Shown here: piece by piece, positions 1-10,256 of the stretch
Numbering within the stretch: the stretch's first letter is position 1
Layout: the number at the start of each line of letters is the position of its first letter
Assembly (NCBI GenBank): GCA_900073065.1
Contig: FJOG01000065.1
Location: 71,793 to 98,065 of the forward strand
Reading direction: 5' to 3'
Source of the DNA: Phialocephala subalpina
Lineage: Eukaryota > Ascomycota > Leotiomycetes > Helotiales > Mollisiaceae
Length of the DNA: 26,273 nucleotides
The notes under the pieces: generated by a model
Seen by the model: the letters and a program-made list of their open reading frames with translations, nothing else
What the model was told of the DNA's origin: nothing
The model's database searches: none
Made by a program: the position numbers and the translations under genes

Positions 1-1375
1 CCTCCTTTTTAGCGCCCTTGTACTCTGTTAGGAAAGCTTATATGTTTTCGTCCGAGAGTTCCCATTCCGTGAGTAACTGGTCTTTCCACTGGTTCTTAGC
101 CTTTGTACGCTCTTCCTCCGTATGCTTATTCGACTAATAATCTGGTTCTTTGCAAACATAGCACCTTTTGACCGATCCCTTAAAGGAATTCCCACGAAAA
201 CTCCCTTTACCTCCTCTTACTCTACTGCGGAAACTCGTACGAGAAGAAAAACGGCCCCTAGTCCCTTCGTACGTACGATCTATCTAATGTTAAATAGTCT
301 CGCCTTGGTCCTTACGCTGCTAAAGGAGTGTTACTGCCTCTCGATTCCGTACGGTAGTCCCAATTACAGCTCTCAAGTCGGCACATAGTCCTTCGAACGT
401 TAGAGCCAGTTTGAATAATGCCATCTTACACTCTTTTACTTCTCTATAAGCATTAATAACTTGGTCTCTAAGGTTGTTCTCGTTCTGGTATTCGTGTGTT
501 AAACCTCGTTAGACCGTACGAAGTTTATCTAATAGTATTTCTAGGTACTCTAGCTTCGGTTTGTCCGGGTACTTAATGATAACCTTTACGAGGTCAAATG
601 ATCGCCATTCTGTCAAATATTTCTGGCGCCTTTTCTTTGTCTCGAAATGGGCCTTTATTATATCTACCATCGTACGAAAGTCGTATGATCTCCCAGCGAT
701 TATATCATAATAGAACTCTGATGCTTTCCCTTTGAGCATAGTAAAGAAAGCTAAGTGGAATTGGGACGTTCGCAATTTGATCTTCGAATAGTAGTCGTAA
801 AAGACTTGAAGTTTAACGTCTAGTATATCGTATTCCTTTCCTCTATATCTCTTGTTGTCTTTATAGATCTTAAGAAGCTCTAAGAAAAGCTTTGGTGTTA
901 TGTTTTGCTATCGATCGTACGGGACGCTTTCTCGAGAGAATATTAGATGTGGCATTAGACTAAATCGTTCGTATACTCGAGGTAATAACCCTAATGTCTC
1001 TTCCCTTGGCAATAAGAGTCGTACGGCTGGAGTTTCAGGTCGGTCTTGAGGAGAATATATAAGAGTTTGAAAGATCTCTGCAAAGTCTTTCGTACGAAAG
1101 GTAATATCGTCTCCGTGGTCCTCTAAATTATCTTTAATCTCCCTTTTTGTCCACTTATGCTGTGTCTCTTCTCTAACTACCTCTTGTAAGATCTTTGCGT
1201 ACGAGTTAAAGCCAGCTTGCGGCTTTACCCACACTCCATGGGTAACCAAGTACGTGCGAAGTTCCTTGAGTGCTTCTCGAGTTGCTTTAACGAACTATTC
1301 CGTTTCCCACTCCTCAAAATCCTCTTTGTATTCTCTCCATAGCCACTTGTCCTTATATCCTTTTCTCTTCCAAAC
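1..1375 (-). mobile_element. RIP-degraded gag remnant of an LTR retrotransposon (runs off the left edge)
   Basis: The minus strand reads as one broken gag-type frame. From right to left come an N-terminal part (about 1375-908), a capsid-like part (775-509) with motifs such as FHLAFFTMLKGKASEFYYD and HFETKKRRQKYLTEWRSF, a helical part (508-360) and a zinc knuckle (about 155-115) with CYVCKEP followed by SNKHTEEER. Fungal LTR-element gag proteins carry this layout. The frame is cut by stops. A TAA at 509-511 sits where CAA would fit, and a TAG at 134-136 sits where TGG would fit in the knuckle. Both are the C-to-T (or G-to-A) type made by RIP. Protease and polymerase would lie left of the window. 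Copia versus gypsy cannot be decided from gag alone. The element is certainly non-functional here. Confidence 0.8.
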
Positions 1376-1527
1376 TACTATTCTCTAGAGAATATAAGTA
1401 TTAACTCTACTCTTAGTCTATTCCTTTACTTTCGTACGATCGAGGTCGTATCCCCATGATGCCAGATCAAGGGAATAATCTGCAGTTAGCATTAGATTCA
1501 TCGTTTCGTACGATGATTAAGTATCTT

Positions 1528-1845
1528 TGTCGAAAAGAGGTTCGTATAATATGCCTAGCTATTCTGTGGTTTTGTAACTACTAATTAGTGTTAAAATCAT
1601 AAGATTCGGCTTTATAAGTTCACGTGAACAATTAAGACGTACTGCACAAGCAGGCCACCTAATAGTAGGTAGTCTAATTATATTGCAGTTATTCTCTCTC
1701 TCTCCCTGAATCTAAGAGAGCGTTTGAGAGTATATACTAAATAAATGACTTAATCCCTGGCTTCGTACGAAGCTCCTATTGTCGCACTAGTGAATCAGAT
1801 ATGCCCGCATATCTTGGACTAATCTACCGTATAATATTCCCAACA
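1528..1845 (-). repeat. Candidate 5' LTR of the retrotransposon
   Basis: Read on the minus strand this segment begins TGTTGGGAATATTATACGG and ends CTCTTTTCGACA. The ends form the short inverted repeat TGTYG...CRACA expected of an LTR. It lies immediately upstream of the gag remnant in the correct orientation, and its length of 318 bp is normal for a fungal LTR. The 3' partner LTR and the target-site duplication would be outside the window, so the boundaries rest only on the terminal motif and position. No tRNA-type primer-binding site was recognised just inside the LTR. Confidence 0.5.
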
Positions 1846-3640
1846 ATAATTAAATTTTTAATTAATAAAATATATATTTTAAGCGAATATATATATAATA
1901 TAATTAAATCCTAGAAATCGGATATAACGTTTTTCGATAATTTAAATTTTCGTAATTAAATTAAAGTTTTAATTAATATTTATAATACTTTTTAATATAC
2001 GTAAAATAAATAATTTTATTATATTTATTATTAAATTCTTTTTAAAAATTTTAATATAATTCCAAAGGAAAATTAAAATTAAATTAAAAGTATAATAAAG
2101 AAATTAATTAGAATTTACGAGTTATATATTAAAAAAACGAATTTTCGATTTACTTGGATTTATTTTAATTCTCGTTTTTAATTCTAAGAAATTAATATTA
2201 TTTTATAATATAAATAAAAAATATTAACGAAAAATCGATTTTAATTTTTTAGAACTTTTATTATTTTTATTTGCGTTTTTTTAATCTAATTTATTACCGA
2301 TTTAAATATTATAATTATATATATTATATAATATTTTTTTAAATAAATTAAAAAAAAAATATTTTATTTAATTTCCTTAAAAAAATCGAAATATTAAAGT
2401 TTTATATTTATTAAAATTCTTTTGATTATATTTGTTTTTTATATAATATATATTTCTTTTTTATTATTTAATTTTTATAAATAGATTTTAAATTATAATT
2501 AGCGTTTTATTATTTTTCTAAGGATTATTTTATTTGGATTATTTTCTTTATTTTATTACTTATTTTCATTTAATTAAATTTATTTCGAATGAGAAATTAA
2601 ATTATATTATTTACGAAAATAAAAATATCGAATTATTATATATTAAGGTTATCTTTTTTTATTTAGTACGAATAGATTATTAATAAATCGATAATATTAA
2701 AAAACTCGATTATTAAAAATTAAAATATTAATAAAATTCTAATTATTATTAAATATTTAATTAAAAGTTAAAAAATAAAACTATTATATTTAAAGAAAAT
2801 ATACAAGCGAAATTTACAAAAATTCGATTTTAAAATTTCGAATTATATATTTATCGATTCGATACGTTCGTATATTGCTTTTATAATACTTTTTTAATTA
2901 ATTCGAGTTTTTGAATATTTCTTTTAATTAATTTAATTTTTATTAATACGAATAATAAAATTTATAAAAATACAATATATATAAATTTTAAAAAGGTTTA
3001 TAATATATTTCGAGTTTCTTTTCGACGTAATTTTTTCTAATAAATTCTTAATAATAAATCGTTTTTTAATAATATTTAATTTAAAGGAATTAATATAATT
3101 TTTAATATAATTTATTATATTAAACTTTTAAATTATTATATTATTCGATTCGAAATATTTTAATAATTAGATTATAATAATACTTTTATAAACTATTAAA
3201 TATATCAAATAAACTTTTTAATATTTTAAAATAAAAAAATAAAAATATTTTTTAATAATAAATCTTTTTATAAATATATAAACAAGAAATTAAAAATATT
3301 TATAAAAGATAATCGGGAGTATTTAATTATTTTTGACGATAAAAATAAACTTGAGATTTGTTTATCTTTTTTTTCTTTTATTAAATTTAAAAAAAAGAAT
3401 AAAAAGATTTTAAATAAAATTATATTTAAATAAATATTATATAAAACTTTTAATATTTTTAATAATAATACGTTTAAATTACTATAAGTTTATAATTCGA
3501 AAAAACGTAAATATAAAATTAATAAACGATTTCGAAATTTATTATAATATATTTATATATAATTAGTTTTTCTTTTTTTTTTTAAACTTAAAACGAGTTT
3601 AATATATAAAGGGATAATTATAACGAGGCGATTTATTCTA
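1846..3640. other. AT-rich, RIP-saturated block, no genes
   Basis: The sequence is almost wholly A and T, with runs such as aattaaaattaaattaaaag, and no reading frame of any length. The few remaining G and C bases are mostly in CpG (tcga, acga, acgt) or in TCT/AGA contexts, while CpA and TpG are rare. That is the residue left by RIP, which changes CpA to TpA on both strands. The block is most likely old transposon sequence mutated beyond recognition. No open frame, tRNA or tandem array was seen. Confidence 0.8.
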
Positions 3641-3647
3641 CTTTAAA

Positions 3648-3800
3648 AATCCTTATTTATAATAGTAATTTCGGAGGTTTATATTAATCACGTGCCCTTT
3701 AATATATAAAGAGCTTTCCGTTCTTTGAGAAATAATAATAATTTTTTATTACTTTATTTTATTGGCTTTATTACGTATAACGTATAATTATAAGAGCGAA
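3648..3800. repeat. Direct repeat, copy A (LTR-like)
   Basis: This stretch aligns by eye with 4635-4790 over about 150 bp with many transitions. Shared anchors are AATCCTTATTTATA, a TTTCGGAGG-type core, and CTTTAATATATAAAGAGC-like sequence with a TATA box. Copy A keeps CACGTG where copy B has TACGTA. Two related copies in the same orientation 987 bp apart suggest two LTRs, two solo LTRs, or a miniature terminal-repeat element. The edges are uncertain because the flanks are AT-rich. Confidence 0.55.
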
Positions 3801-4185
3801 GTCATGTAAGATCGGGTGGTTTTCCTCTAAGAGAGCCATTGCCCTTTCACATTATTCTGCCAATGGAAGCCAACGTTGTAAGTCGATTTTTTTCACAATA
3901 AAGGGGCCATTGGCCCTTAGTGAGGGGCCAGAGCTGGGCCAATGGCGCCAGCTCGGCGCCAGCGCGCACGTGCCATTAAGTAGTCTATGCGGGAACACCA
4001 AAAATCTCGGCTGCGAACGGCTAAGTGCGGCAGCCCTCTCCTCCTACTTACCTACCTACCTACCTACGTAGCTACGCATTACTACTACCCGTATTTGAGC
4101 TTCCCAAAGTAAACTTTGCAAAATAAATCGATTAAACGACTGAAATCAATCAATTGTAGTGAGTTAATAGAGTAGTAAACTTCCG
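3801..4185. other. Normal-GC island inside the AT-rich block
   Basis: About 385 bp with ordinary base composition, flanked on both sides by RIP-saturated sequence. It holds several CCATTG/CAATGG motifs, including a 10-bp inverted repeat (CCATTGGCCC at 3907-3916, GGGCCAATGG at 3936-3945), GGCGCC twice (about 3944-3960) and a CCTA microsatellite. No convincing reading frame was found. It could be a unique segment that escaped RIP because it was single-copy, or a later insertion. Confidence 0.6.
4051..4067. repeat. CCTA tetranucleotide microsatellite
   Basis: Four perfect CCTA units plus one base, with degenerate CTAC/CTAG units on both sides (about 4043-4076). Confidence 0.8.
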
Positions 4186-4384
4186 AGTACTATTTATATA
4201 CGAGAATACCAAAAAATTAATATTAAAATGCGATTGCTAAATTAAATTTTTTGATTAAAAATTCAATTATTTACATTATAATAACTATTAATCAAATTCT
4301 TATAAAAAGAAAGTTATTAAAATGCGTTTAATTGACTTTATAAAAATATAAAATAATATTAAAGTTTTTAAAAGTAAATAATTT

Positions 4385-4438
4385 AATAATATTATATTAA
4401 CGTTAATTTGATTTTATTAACGTTAATTTAATATTATT
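4385..4438. repeat. Near-perfect 22-bp inverted repeat
   Basis: The left arm (4385-4406) and the reverse complement of the right arm (4417-4438) match at 21 of 22 positions around a 10-nt loop. Each arm contains the palindrome TTAACGTTAA, so the site also reads as a 20-bp-spaced direct repeat of TATTAACGTTAATTT (4395-4409 and 4415-4429). It could form a cruciform or be the remnant of a transposon end. Confidence 0.7.
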
Positions 4439-4634
4439 AATAGCTATTGGTAGTTAATTGGCATTATCTTGGTATTAAAAGCCGATTATCGCCACCATTA
4501 GTATTAACTTTAATTCGGCGATTTTCTAATAGAATTTTTTTTATTAATATATATTTTAATATAATATATTTCTTTTAATTAATTTAATAAATTAATTAAT
4601 AAATAATATAATAGAATTATATAAGTTTCTTAAT

Positions 4635-4790
4635 AATCCTTATTTATATTAGGTAGTTTCGAGGGGTTTGTATTAGTTACGTACTCCCTAATATATAAAA
4701 AGTTTTTTATTCTCGGAAAATAATCAAGTATTTTTACTTATTTTATTTATAAATTTATTTTATATATAATTAATTACTTTGCGCGATAAT
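4635..4790. repeat. Direct repeat, copy B (LTR-like)
   Basis: Partner of the copy at 3648-3800. It carries AATCCTTATTTATATTAGG, a TTTCGAGGGG core and CCCTAATATATAAAAAG with the same TATA-type stretch. Where copy A has CACGTG this copy has TACGTA, which is a CpA-to-TpA change on each strand. At another position it keeps TTTGTATT where A has TTTATATT, so both copies were mutated independently. Confidence 0.55.
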
Positions 4791-6128
4791 TATCGAATTA
4801 ATTTAATTTATTAATTGAAACGAAATAATTTATAATTGGGCGCTCGTTTATTATTCTTTTATAATAAAGGTTTTTTTTTTAATAATTTTATTCCTAAGAA
4901 TATTTTTTTATATTATAAAACTTTATTTTCGATTTTATAAATACTTTTGATTTCTTAATATAAAAACTTTTTTTTATATAATTAAAATAATTCATTTTAA
5001 ATTTAACTTATTAATTTATAAGAATTCCAAAATTATATAATTTACTTAATATTTATATTTATAATTATAATAAAATATTAAATTAAAAAGTAATTAATAT
5101 CTTTATAATTTGTTTATATTTTAAATATAAGAATATAATTCGTGAAAAATTATATTCTTAAGAATAAAATTATTTTTTTGAATATTATAATAAAGCGATA
5201 TATTACATAGTTTAATCTTGGATATATTAAGAGATTTAATATCTTATATTCTTAATTTTTTAAATAATTCTTTTTATATAATTCGTAAATATATAAAAGG
5301 ATTTTAAAGAAATTTATTTCTTTATAATATATATATTATTTTATAAATCTTATAAAAACGATTTTATAAAAAAATTATTTATTAAAAAGTAATTCTTTAA
5401 AAGTTTTTTTTTAAAAATAAAATAATTATATAATTATAATTCTTTTTAAGTATTTTAATTTCTAATCTTTAATAATTTTAATATTTTAAATAAAAACGAA
5501 TTTTAAAACCTTTAAAACTTTATAATATTCCAAAGAAATAATTTTTTTTTAAATTTTCGATTTATATTTATATAATAATTAATTTAAATATTAAAAGGAA
5601 ATTCTTTAAAATTCTTTTCAAAATTTATAAAAAATAAAATTTTAATATTTTAAATAAAAATATATTTAAGAAATTTTGTAAATTTAATTTATAAAATATA
5701 ATTATTTATTAATTAATAATAAATTAATATTTTTAATTCTTAATTTAATTAAATTATAATTTATTTATAAATATTAAAACTTTTAAAAAAAAATTAAATT
5801 AATAATTAAAATATAATATAATTATAAATAAACTTTTTTTAATATTCTTTAATAATTATTTTATTTTTAATTTTATTTCAAAAAATATAATAAATAATAA
5901 ATAATAATTAAAAAAATCGGAAAATTTAATTCTAAAAATAAATTAAATTAAACTTTATACAAGTTAATTTACTCATTTAAATAAATTAATTGATTTTACA
6001 ATTAATCTTTTTTAAAAATGATACAAAATATATGACCATCCCACTATTATAGTTTTCGTCGCATCCTTTATACAAGGTTTCAGGCACTTCTCACGTAGAT
6101 TTAGAAGAATCAACTCCGTTTACACCCT

Positions 6129-8026
6129 TCAAAACCACAATGTCTCGGGTCCCCGTTGCATTCGGATTTGTCTCACAAGAGTCGAGAAGATCTCTCGAAT
6201 CCCATCAATGTCTGGCTCGGCCTCCATAAACCTGCATCCCCATTCTCTGGCAAGCGTTCGACCTTCTTTGGTCGAGACCTCGCGCCTATCCGAGTCTTCA
6301 CTAGAAATGAGGCCAACTAAGAGCAAGGGGTATTTTGGTCTAAGTGAGGAGCGCAAAAATGGGCTTGTAATACCCCAGGAAGCTTCCATCGCTCGTTGGA
6401 CTTGGGTATAGTATTTCTTGACTTCCCAGAAGTCTTGTTGACTTCCACATGAATATGCAAGTATGAAGCCTTCTCCAGAACGCAACTGTGACTCGCCTAG
6501 CATCTCGTACTCGGTTGGTAGAAGTGTTAGGTTAGTTATGGTGTAGGTGATTCTATCCGTTACGTGTCGACGTAGTCCGGTGAAGTCAACGTTTTCGCCG
6601 GGGGAACTGTATGCGTGCTGTGCACCAGTCAGATGCGAGGAACTATTGCTACTAGCCACAGGACAGCTTACAGAATTGATTGTGCTAGCAAACGTTCTCA
6701 GACCATCTAGCCTATGACCTCTACTTGTCTCATCAAAGAGGTGCGTGTGGCAAAACATCACGAACTCATACCCTTCATCAGTTCTGTCAACTAGTGAAGA
6801 GGCCTCTGGAGCAGTTATAATCGTGCGTACTGTGGCAACATCGTTTGGGTTGTGAAACGACTTTAACCTATCAATAGAGTTCATCCGGGCGACAGTTCTG
6901 TGGACGCGAAAGTCAACGTAAATTTCCGTACGAGGAGGGGTATATTTGAATTCAGGCCCGTCTGCCAGTTTTATAGAGCTCAAATTCGTTACGGGCCAAC
7001 CGCTTCCAGAAGGTGTCCAGGACTTGTCATCCATCCTTAGGACTGTAATCTCCTCAGGCGCAGAATAGTCCCCAAATTGGTAGCACTGAGCGTTGGAGAT
7101 GTCGGTCTCGAAGATCGGCACAGCTATAGCAGCAATGAGGGATATTTCAGACAAGCTTAATCCGGAGAATATTGACCATGCATGCGTTCGTACATTAGAT
7201 TCCGTGAACGAAACGTCGCACTCATACAGTTCTGTACGCTGATACACTCTCGAATTCGACAAATCAACTTCGAAAGGAGAGGCGACTGGAGGAAGTCCCG
7301 CAGATGGTAGTGGCCGACTTTCATCACCATATTCCATGTCGGCTATCAAAGAGCGACCGACCTGCCTACCGCTCTCCTGATTCATCTCCAACGCATTGTT
7401 TGTTGGGCGAATTGTAAGCAGACTTTGGGTATTGGCTCTTTCTTCGAATTGACGTAGGCGCCGGCTAATATCCGCGTTGCTCTCTAGAAGCTCTCTGACG
7501 AGATCTTGCAGAATCTGTCGAGAAGATTCGGCTTCCATGTCTGACTCACTAATCGAGTTAGCAAAAAAAGGTAATGTACTGGCCTCTGGCTTTAAGGTTA
7601 CCATTGTGCAATGTTCAACATTAAGGACAGAGATGACTTGAGACTTTCGAGTCTTCTAGCAATCTTGGAAACATTTTCTTCCTTCCACGGCCATGTCCAC
7701 CGGCCTTTGAATGATGGGCCCGATTCTTTAGATACCGATCGAGTTATGATATCGAGGTCGGAGAATGCAAGGACAAGGTCAGTGAGGATTGCGACAAGTG
7801 CATCGACCTGTATGAGAGAGGTTCGACGCGTTGGAGCCGTGTCTAGACCGACAAGAAATTTTTGAACGGTGATTAATAGCATCTCGAGATGTTGCACCTC
7901 GAGGAGTAAGCGCCCAATCGACCGAGGTGCGTCGTGAATCGTTTTGAGGCTGGAGAGGAGAGAGCCAAGTGTCTTCGCTGCTTTCAATAGCCCTACGACC
8001 GAGGTCACGATAGTCAAGGGATCCAT
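6129..8026 (-). CDS. STAND-N-type protein with a Ras-like pseudo-GTPase C-terminus
   Basis: Two exons, 7602-8026 and 6129-7548, give 614 residues. The 53-nt intron has donor GTAACC, branch CTAAC and acceptor TTAG; splicing restores frame as ..IAQC-ESDMEAESS.. The start is ATG at 8026 (MDPLTIVTSVVGLLKAAKTL), the usual opening of fungal STAND N-terminal domains (PF17111-like, residues 1 to about 150). Residues 266-300 (SIFSGLSLSEISLIAAIAVP, then SNAQCYQFG) are a second block seen downstream of that domain in many fungal proteins. About 463-608 resemble a Ras GTPase: RSGEGFILAYSC, YPLLLVGL, REVSTKEGRTLAREWGC and LVRQIRMQR align with Ras strands and helices. The P-loop, DTAG and NKxD motifs are absent, so GTP binding is unlikely. 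There is no NACHT or NB-ARC domain. Probably intracellular; function unknown. The N-terminal assignment is firm; the Ras assignment is by eye. Confidence 0.85.
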
Positions 8027-8745
8027 CTTTGAAGTAGAAATTCGAGCGTGTTGGAAGAAGAAGATGAATGCCAACTTGAAAATTGGTTTCTGGTTCAGCC
8101 TCACTTTTGAAAACGCCTCACTGCATGCATGTTTGCCCAGCCACCTCAGCCGACAGGGGTAGTCTCTCAAGCGATTGGAAGCGAGGAGGAAGGGGCTTGG
8201 GCTCAGGGCCCAATTATCTCGTAGGATGAGATCGACTTCCGTCGCCCTTTGCCCCGAAATCTTTGTGAAATACAGCTACAACAATCACTCGCAGATATCT
8301 CGAATACAACTAAATACCCATAGACCCAGGATTAAATTTTTTTCCCCGCTAGTTCCGTTCTAGTCTCCAGACGTAAGCAGCTACTGCTTTAACCCGAGCT
8401 AAGGGTGAGCAGAGCCTAAGCATGACTGCGCGCCAATGCGGAGCCCATTTTGGCGCCCTGTGTGCCCCGGCTACAGTTTCTCTACCGAAGCCGAAGTCGA
8501 AGCCGAGGCCGAAGAAGAAGAAGAAGAAGAAGTATTCCTCGCGTTTTGAAGAATTCCACCTGAGATCACATGATGTCCAAACGTGTCGTCCCGTAACACT
8601 ACCCCCTGTGGGCCTTCATTGAAGTAAGCCAGCGCTTTACTCATCAAAACTCGACTCTTGACGAAACCGTCTCAGGTCGAAATTAAAACCCGAAGTTTAT
8701 CCAACGTCATCTCGAACCTCGATCGCCTGGAGGGTAGGTACTTTT
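8027..8745. other. Intergenic region with a simple purine repeat
   Basis: Lies upstream of the STAND-N gene and downstream of the Clr5 gene, both on the minus strand, so it should hold the STAND-N promoter and the Clr5 3' region. It contains the CCGAAG/GAAGAA repeat at 8485-8532. Small frames in it are low-complexity and not credible genes. Confidence 0.6.
8485..8532. repeat. CCGAAG and AAG simple repeat
   Basis: Imperfect hexamer units (CCGAAG, TCGAAG, CCGAGG) run directly into a perfect AAG trinucleotide tract. Such purine tracts are prone to slippage and are common in fungal intergenic DNA. Confidence 0.8.
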
Positions 8746-10256
8746 TCATCTCCCATATCTGCTCGGTGTGCTATTGAGCTTATCACAGATATGTGCAATA
8801 ACAACCGATTCCTCCCACATCAGCCTCGCACCTTTCAACGCTTCTTGTAGCCACACGATGTTCAAATCGGTGCTGCCCATCCTCTCGTAAATCGCAGCGA
8901 TGTCCTCCATCGTATACACTGCACATTTATCCAGCTGTCCCCGTCGAACCAGCTCGTCGGTGGCCTCTCTTTCATGTCCGACAATGGACAAGCACACGTC
9001 CAGCGCCCGTTGGAAGTTCTCCGTGTCGACATAGACATGCTCCAACTCCCGCGCAGCCGCCCGGGCTTCCAAAGAACGAGTTCCATGTATGTTTCGAGCC
9101 GTGTACCACAGTCGCTGGCCAATGAGAAGGGCCTGGTCATACTCGGCATCGTGTCGAAGGAGTCGGACTATCGCCATCTCAACCTTCAGCGCCTCGGGGT
9201 GGGGAGTTCTGTGTTCGGATGACAAGATGTCTACAATATAGGACAGACATCTTTCCGTAACATCGCGGCTTTGGCTATCAAATTGCAACTGCTGTAGGAT
9301 GACGGTGATTGGATGAAGTTCTCCTAATTTCATCGCTGCCAGGTTGCGCAAGTAATCGATGATTTGCAAGCGGATTTCGGGGCATTGGCGAGTGTTGGTT
9401 GGAGAGAGGCTGGCAAAGATCTCCCTTAGCAAGGCAACCACGTCCGATGCGAAGGCGGCTGATGCCTTCTCACACGCCTTATGCAGAACTGGCCATGCCA
9501 ATTCAATTGACGGCGTTTTTACCAGGTATATCGCTTGCTTGATATCCTCCCAAAACCCGGCTGCTTCTTCGGGCCGGGCAATTACAAACCCATCATGCTG
9601 GCACAAGTCTCGTATAGATGAAAGTACCAGATGGATATTTAGCACGGTAGATTGAGAGCTTACAACAAGGCCTGGTAGGTAGGGGGAAGGCAGCTGAATA
9701 GCGCGTGACTGTCTGGACTTGAATGTGTCATTCCCTGGGAATTTGGACTGCATAGGGCAATTTTCTTTCGTCTTTTTGACGCGTGACATCGCCTTAGAGT
9801 AGCGTGCAAGGTTTCGTAGTTCCTTCTCGCCGAGATGGACATCGCAGAGTAGCGAACGTGAGGCTGCCTGGTCCAGTTTCTCCGTCTGACGAAGCAGTTC
9901 TTCCTTCTGAGTGGAGCTTATGTTCTTCGCTACTCCCCACTCTTTGAATCGTTGTCGATACATTCGTGGGCTATATACAACTGTTAGGACTACTATTCCA
10001 GGGACATATAACAGTTTCTGACTTTAAGCAACTGTATCCTAGGCTGCATTCAATGCTCGTGTGGGAACACGGCGGAAGGCCGTCAACAACGACTTTCGAA
10101 TTCTCACCTGGCTTTGAACCCATTGTCCATCATCATTCTCCGCACCTCCTTTAGAGCGCACCGAGAATATAGGCAACTGATCAATTCTCGATTTTTCTTC
10201 CAATCAGCTTGTGATGGCCTCTCCGAAATCGACGACATAGTGGGTCTGGTCTGCAT
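8746..10256 (-). CDS. Clr5-domain protein with a helical, TPR-like C-terminal region
   Basis: Two exons, 10108-10256 and 8746-9970, give 457 residues. The 137-nt intron has donor GTGAGA, a CTAAC branch site and acceptor TATAG; splicing joins NGFKA-SPRMYRQRFKEWGV and so rebuilds a complete Clr5 domain (about residues 18-66, tryptophan at 19, ending KEWGVAKN). The domain is named after fission yeast Clr5, a silencing factor, and is common at the N-terminus of fungal proteins of unknown role. Residues 290-440 are rich in amphipathic helices (AEYDQALLIGQRLW, ENFQRALDVCLSIV), typical of the TPR-like tails of this family. Start choice: ATG at 10256 has A at -3; ATG at 10238 is also possible. Probably nuclear, by family; target unknown. 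No truncation was seen. Confidence 0.85.

Larger units (their letters stand above)
4186..6010. other. Second part of the AT-rich block, no genes
   Basis: AT-rich sequence continues to about 6010. The first part (4186-4530) is less extreme and keeps some CpA and TpG, for example ttggcattatcttggtatta near 4458. From about 4540 it is again almost pure A/T with residual CpG. Apart from the inverted repeat at 4385-4438 and repeat copy B at 4635-4790, no gene, tRNA or other structure was recognised. Composition switches to normal within a few dozen bases near 6020. Confidence 0.8.

Noticed and set aside
122..388. Plus-strand open frame of 88 codons
   Set aside because: It is the antisense of the gag zinc-knuckle region; the minus strand carries the conserved peptide.
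4043..4076. CCTA array considered as a telomere-like or CRISPR repeat
   Set aside because: Only four perfect units with no spacers, and the unit is not a fungal telomere repeat (TTAGGG/CCCTAA).
7611..8162. Two plus-strand frames opposite the STAND-N exon
   Set aside because: Both are antisense to a well-supported coding exon and show no domain.
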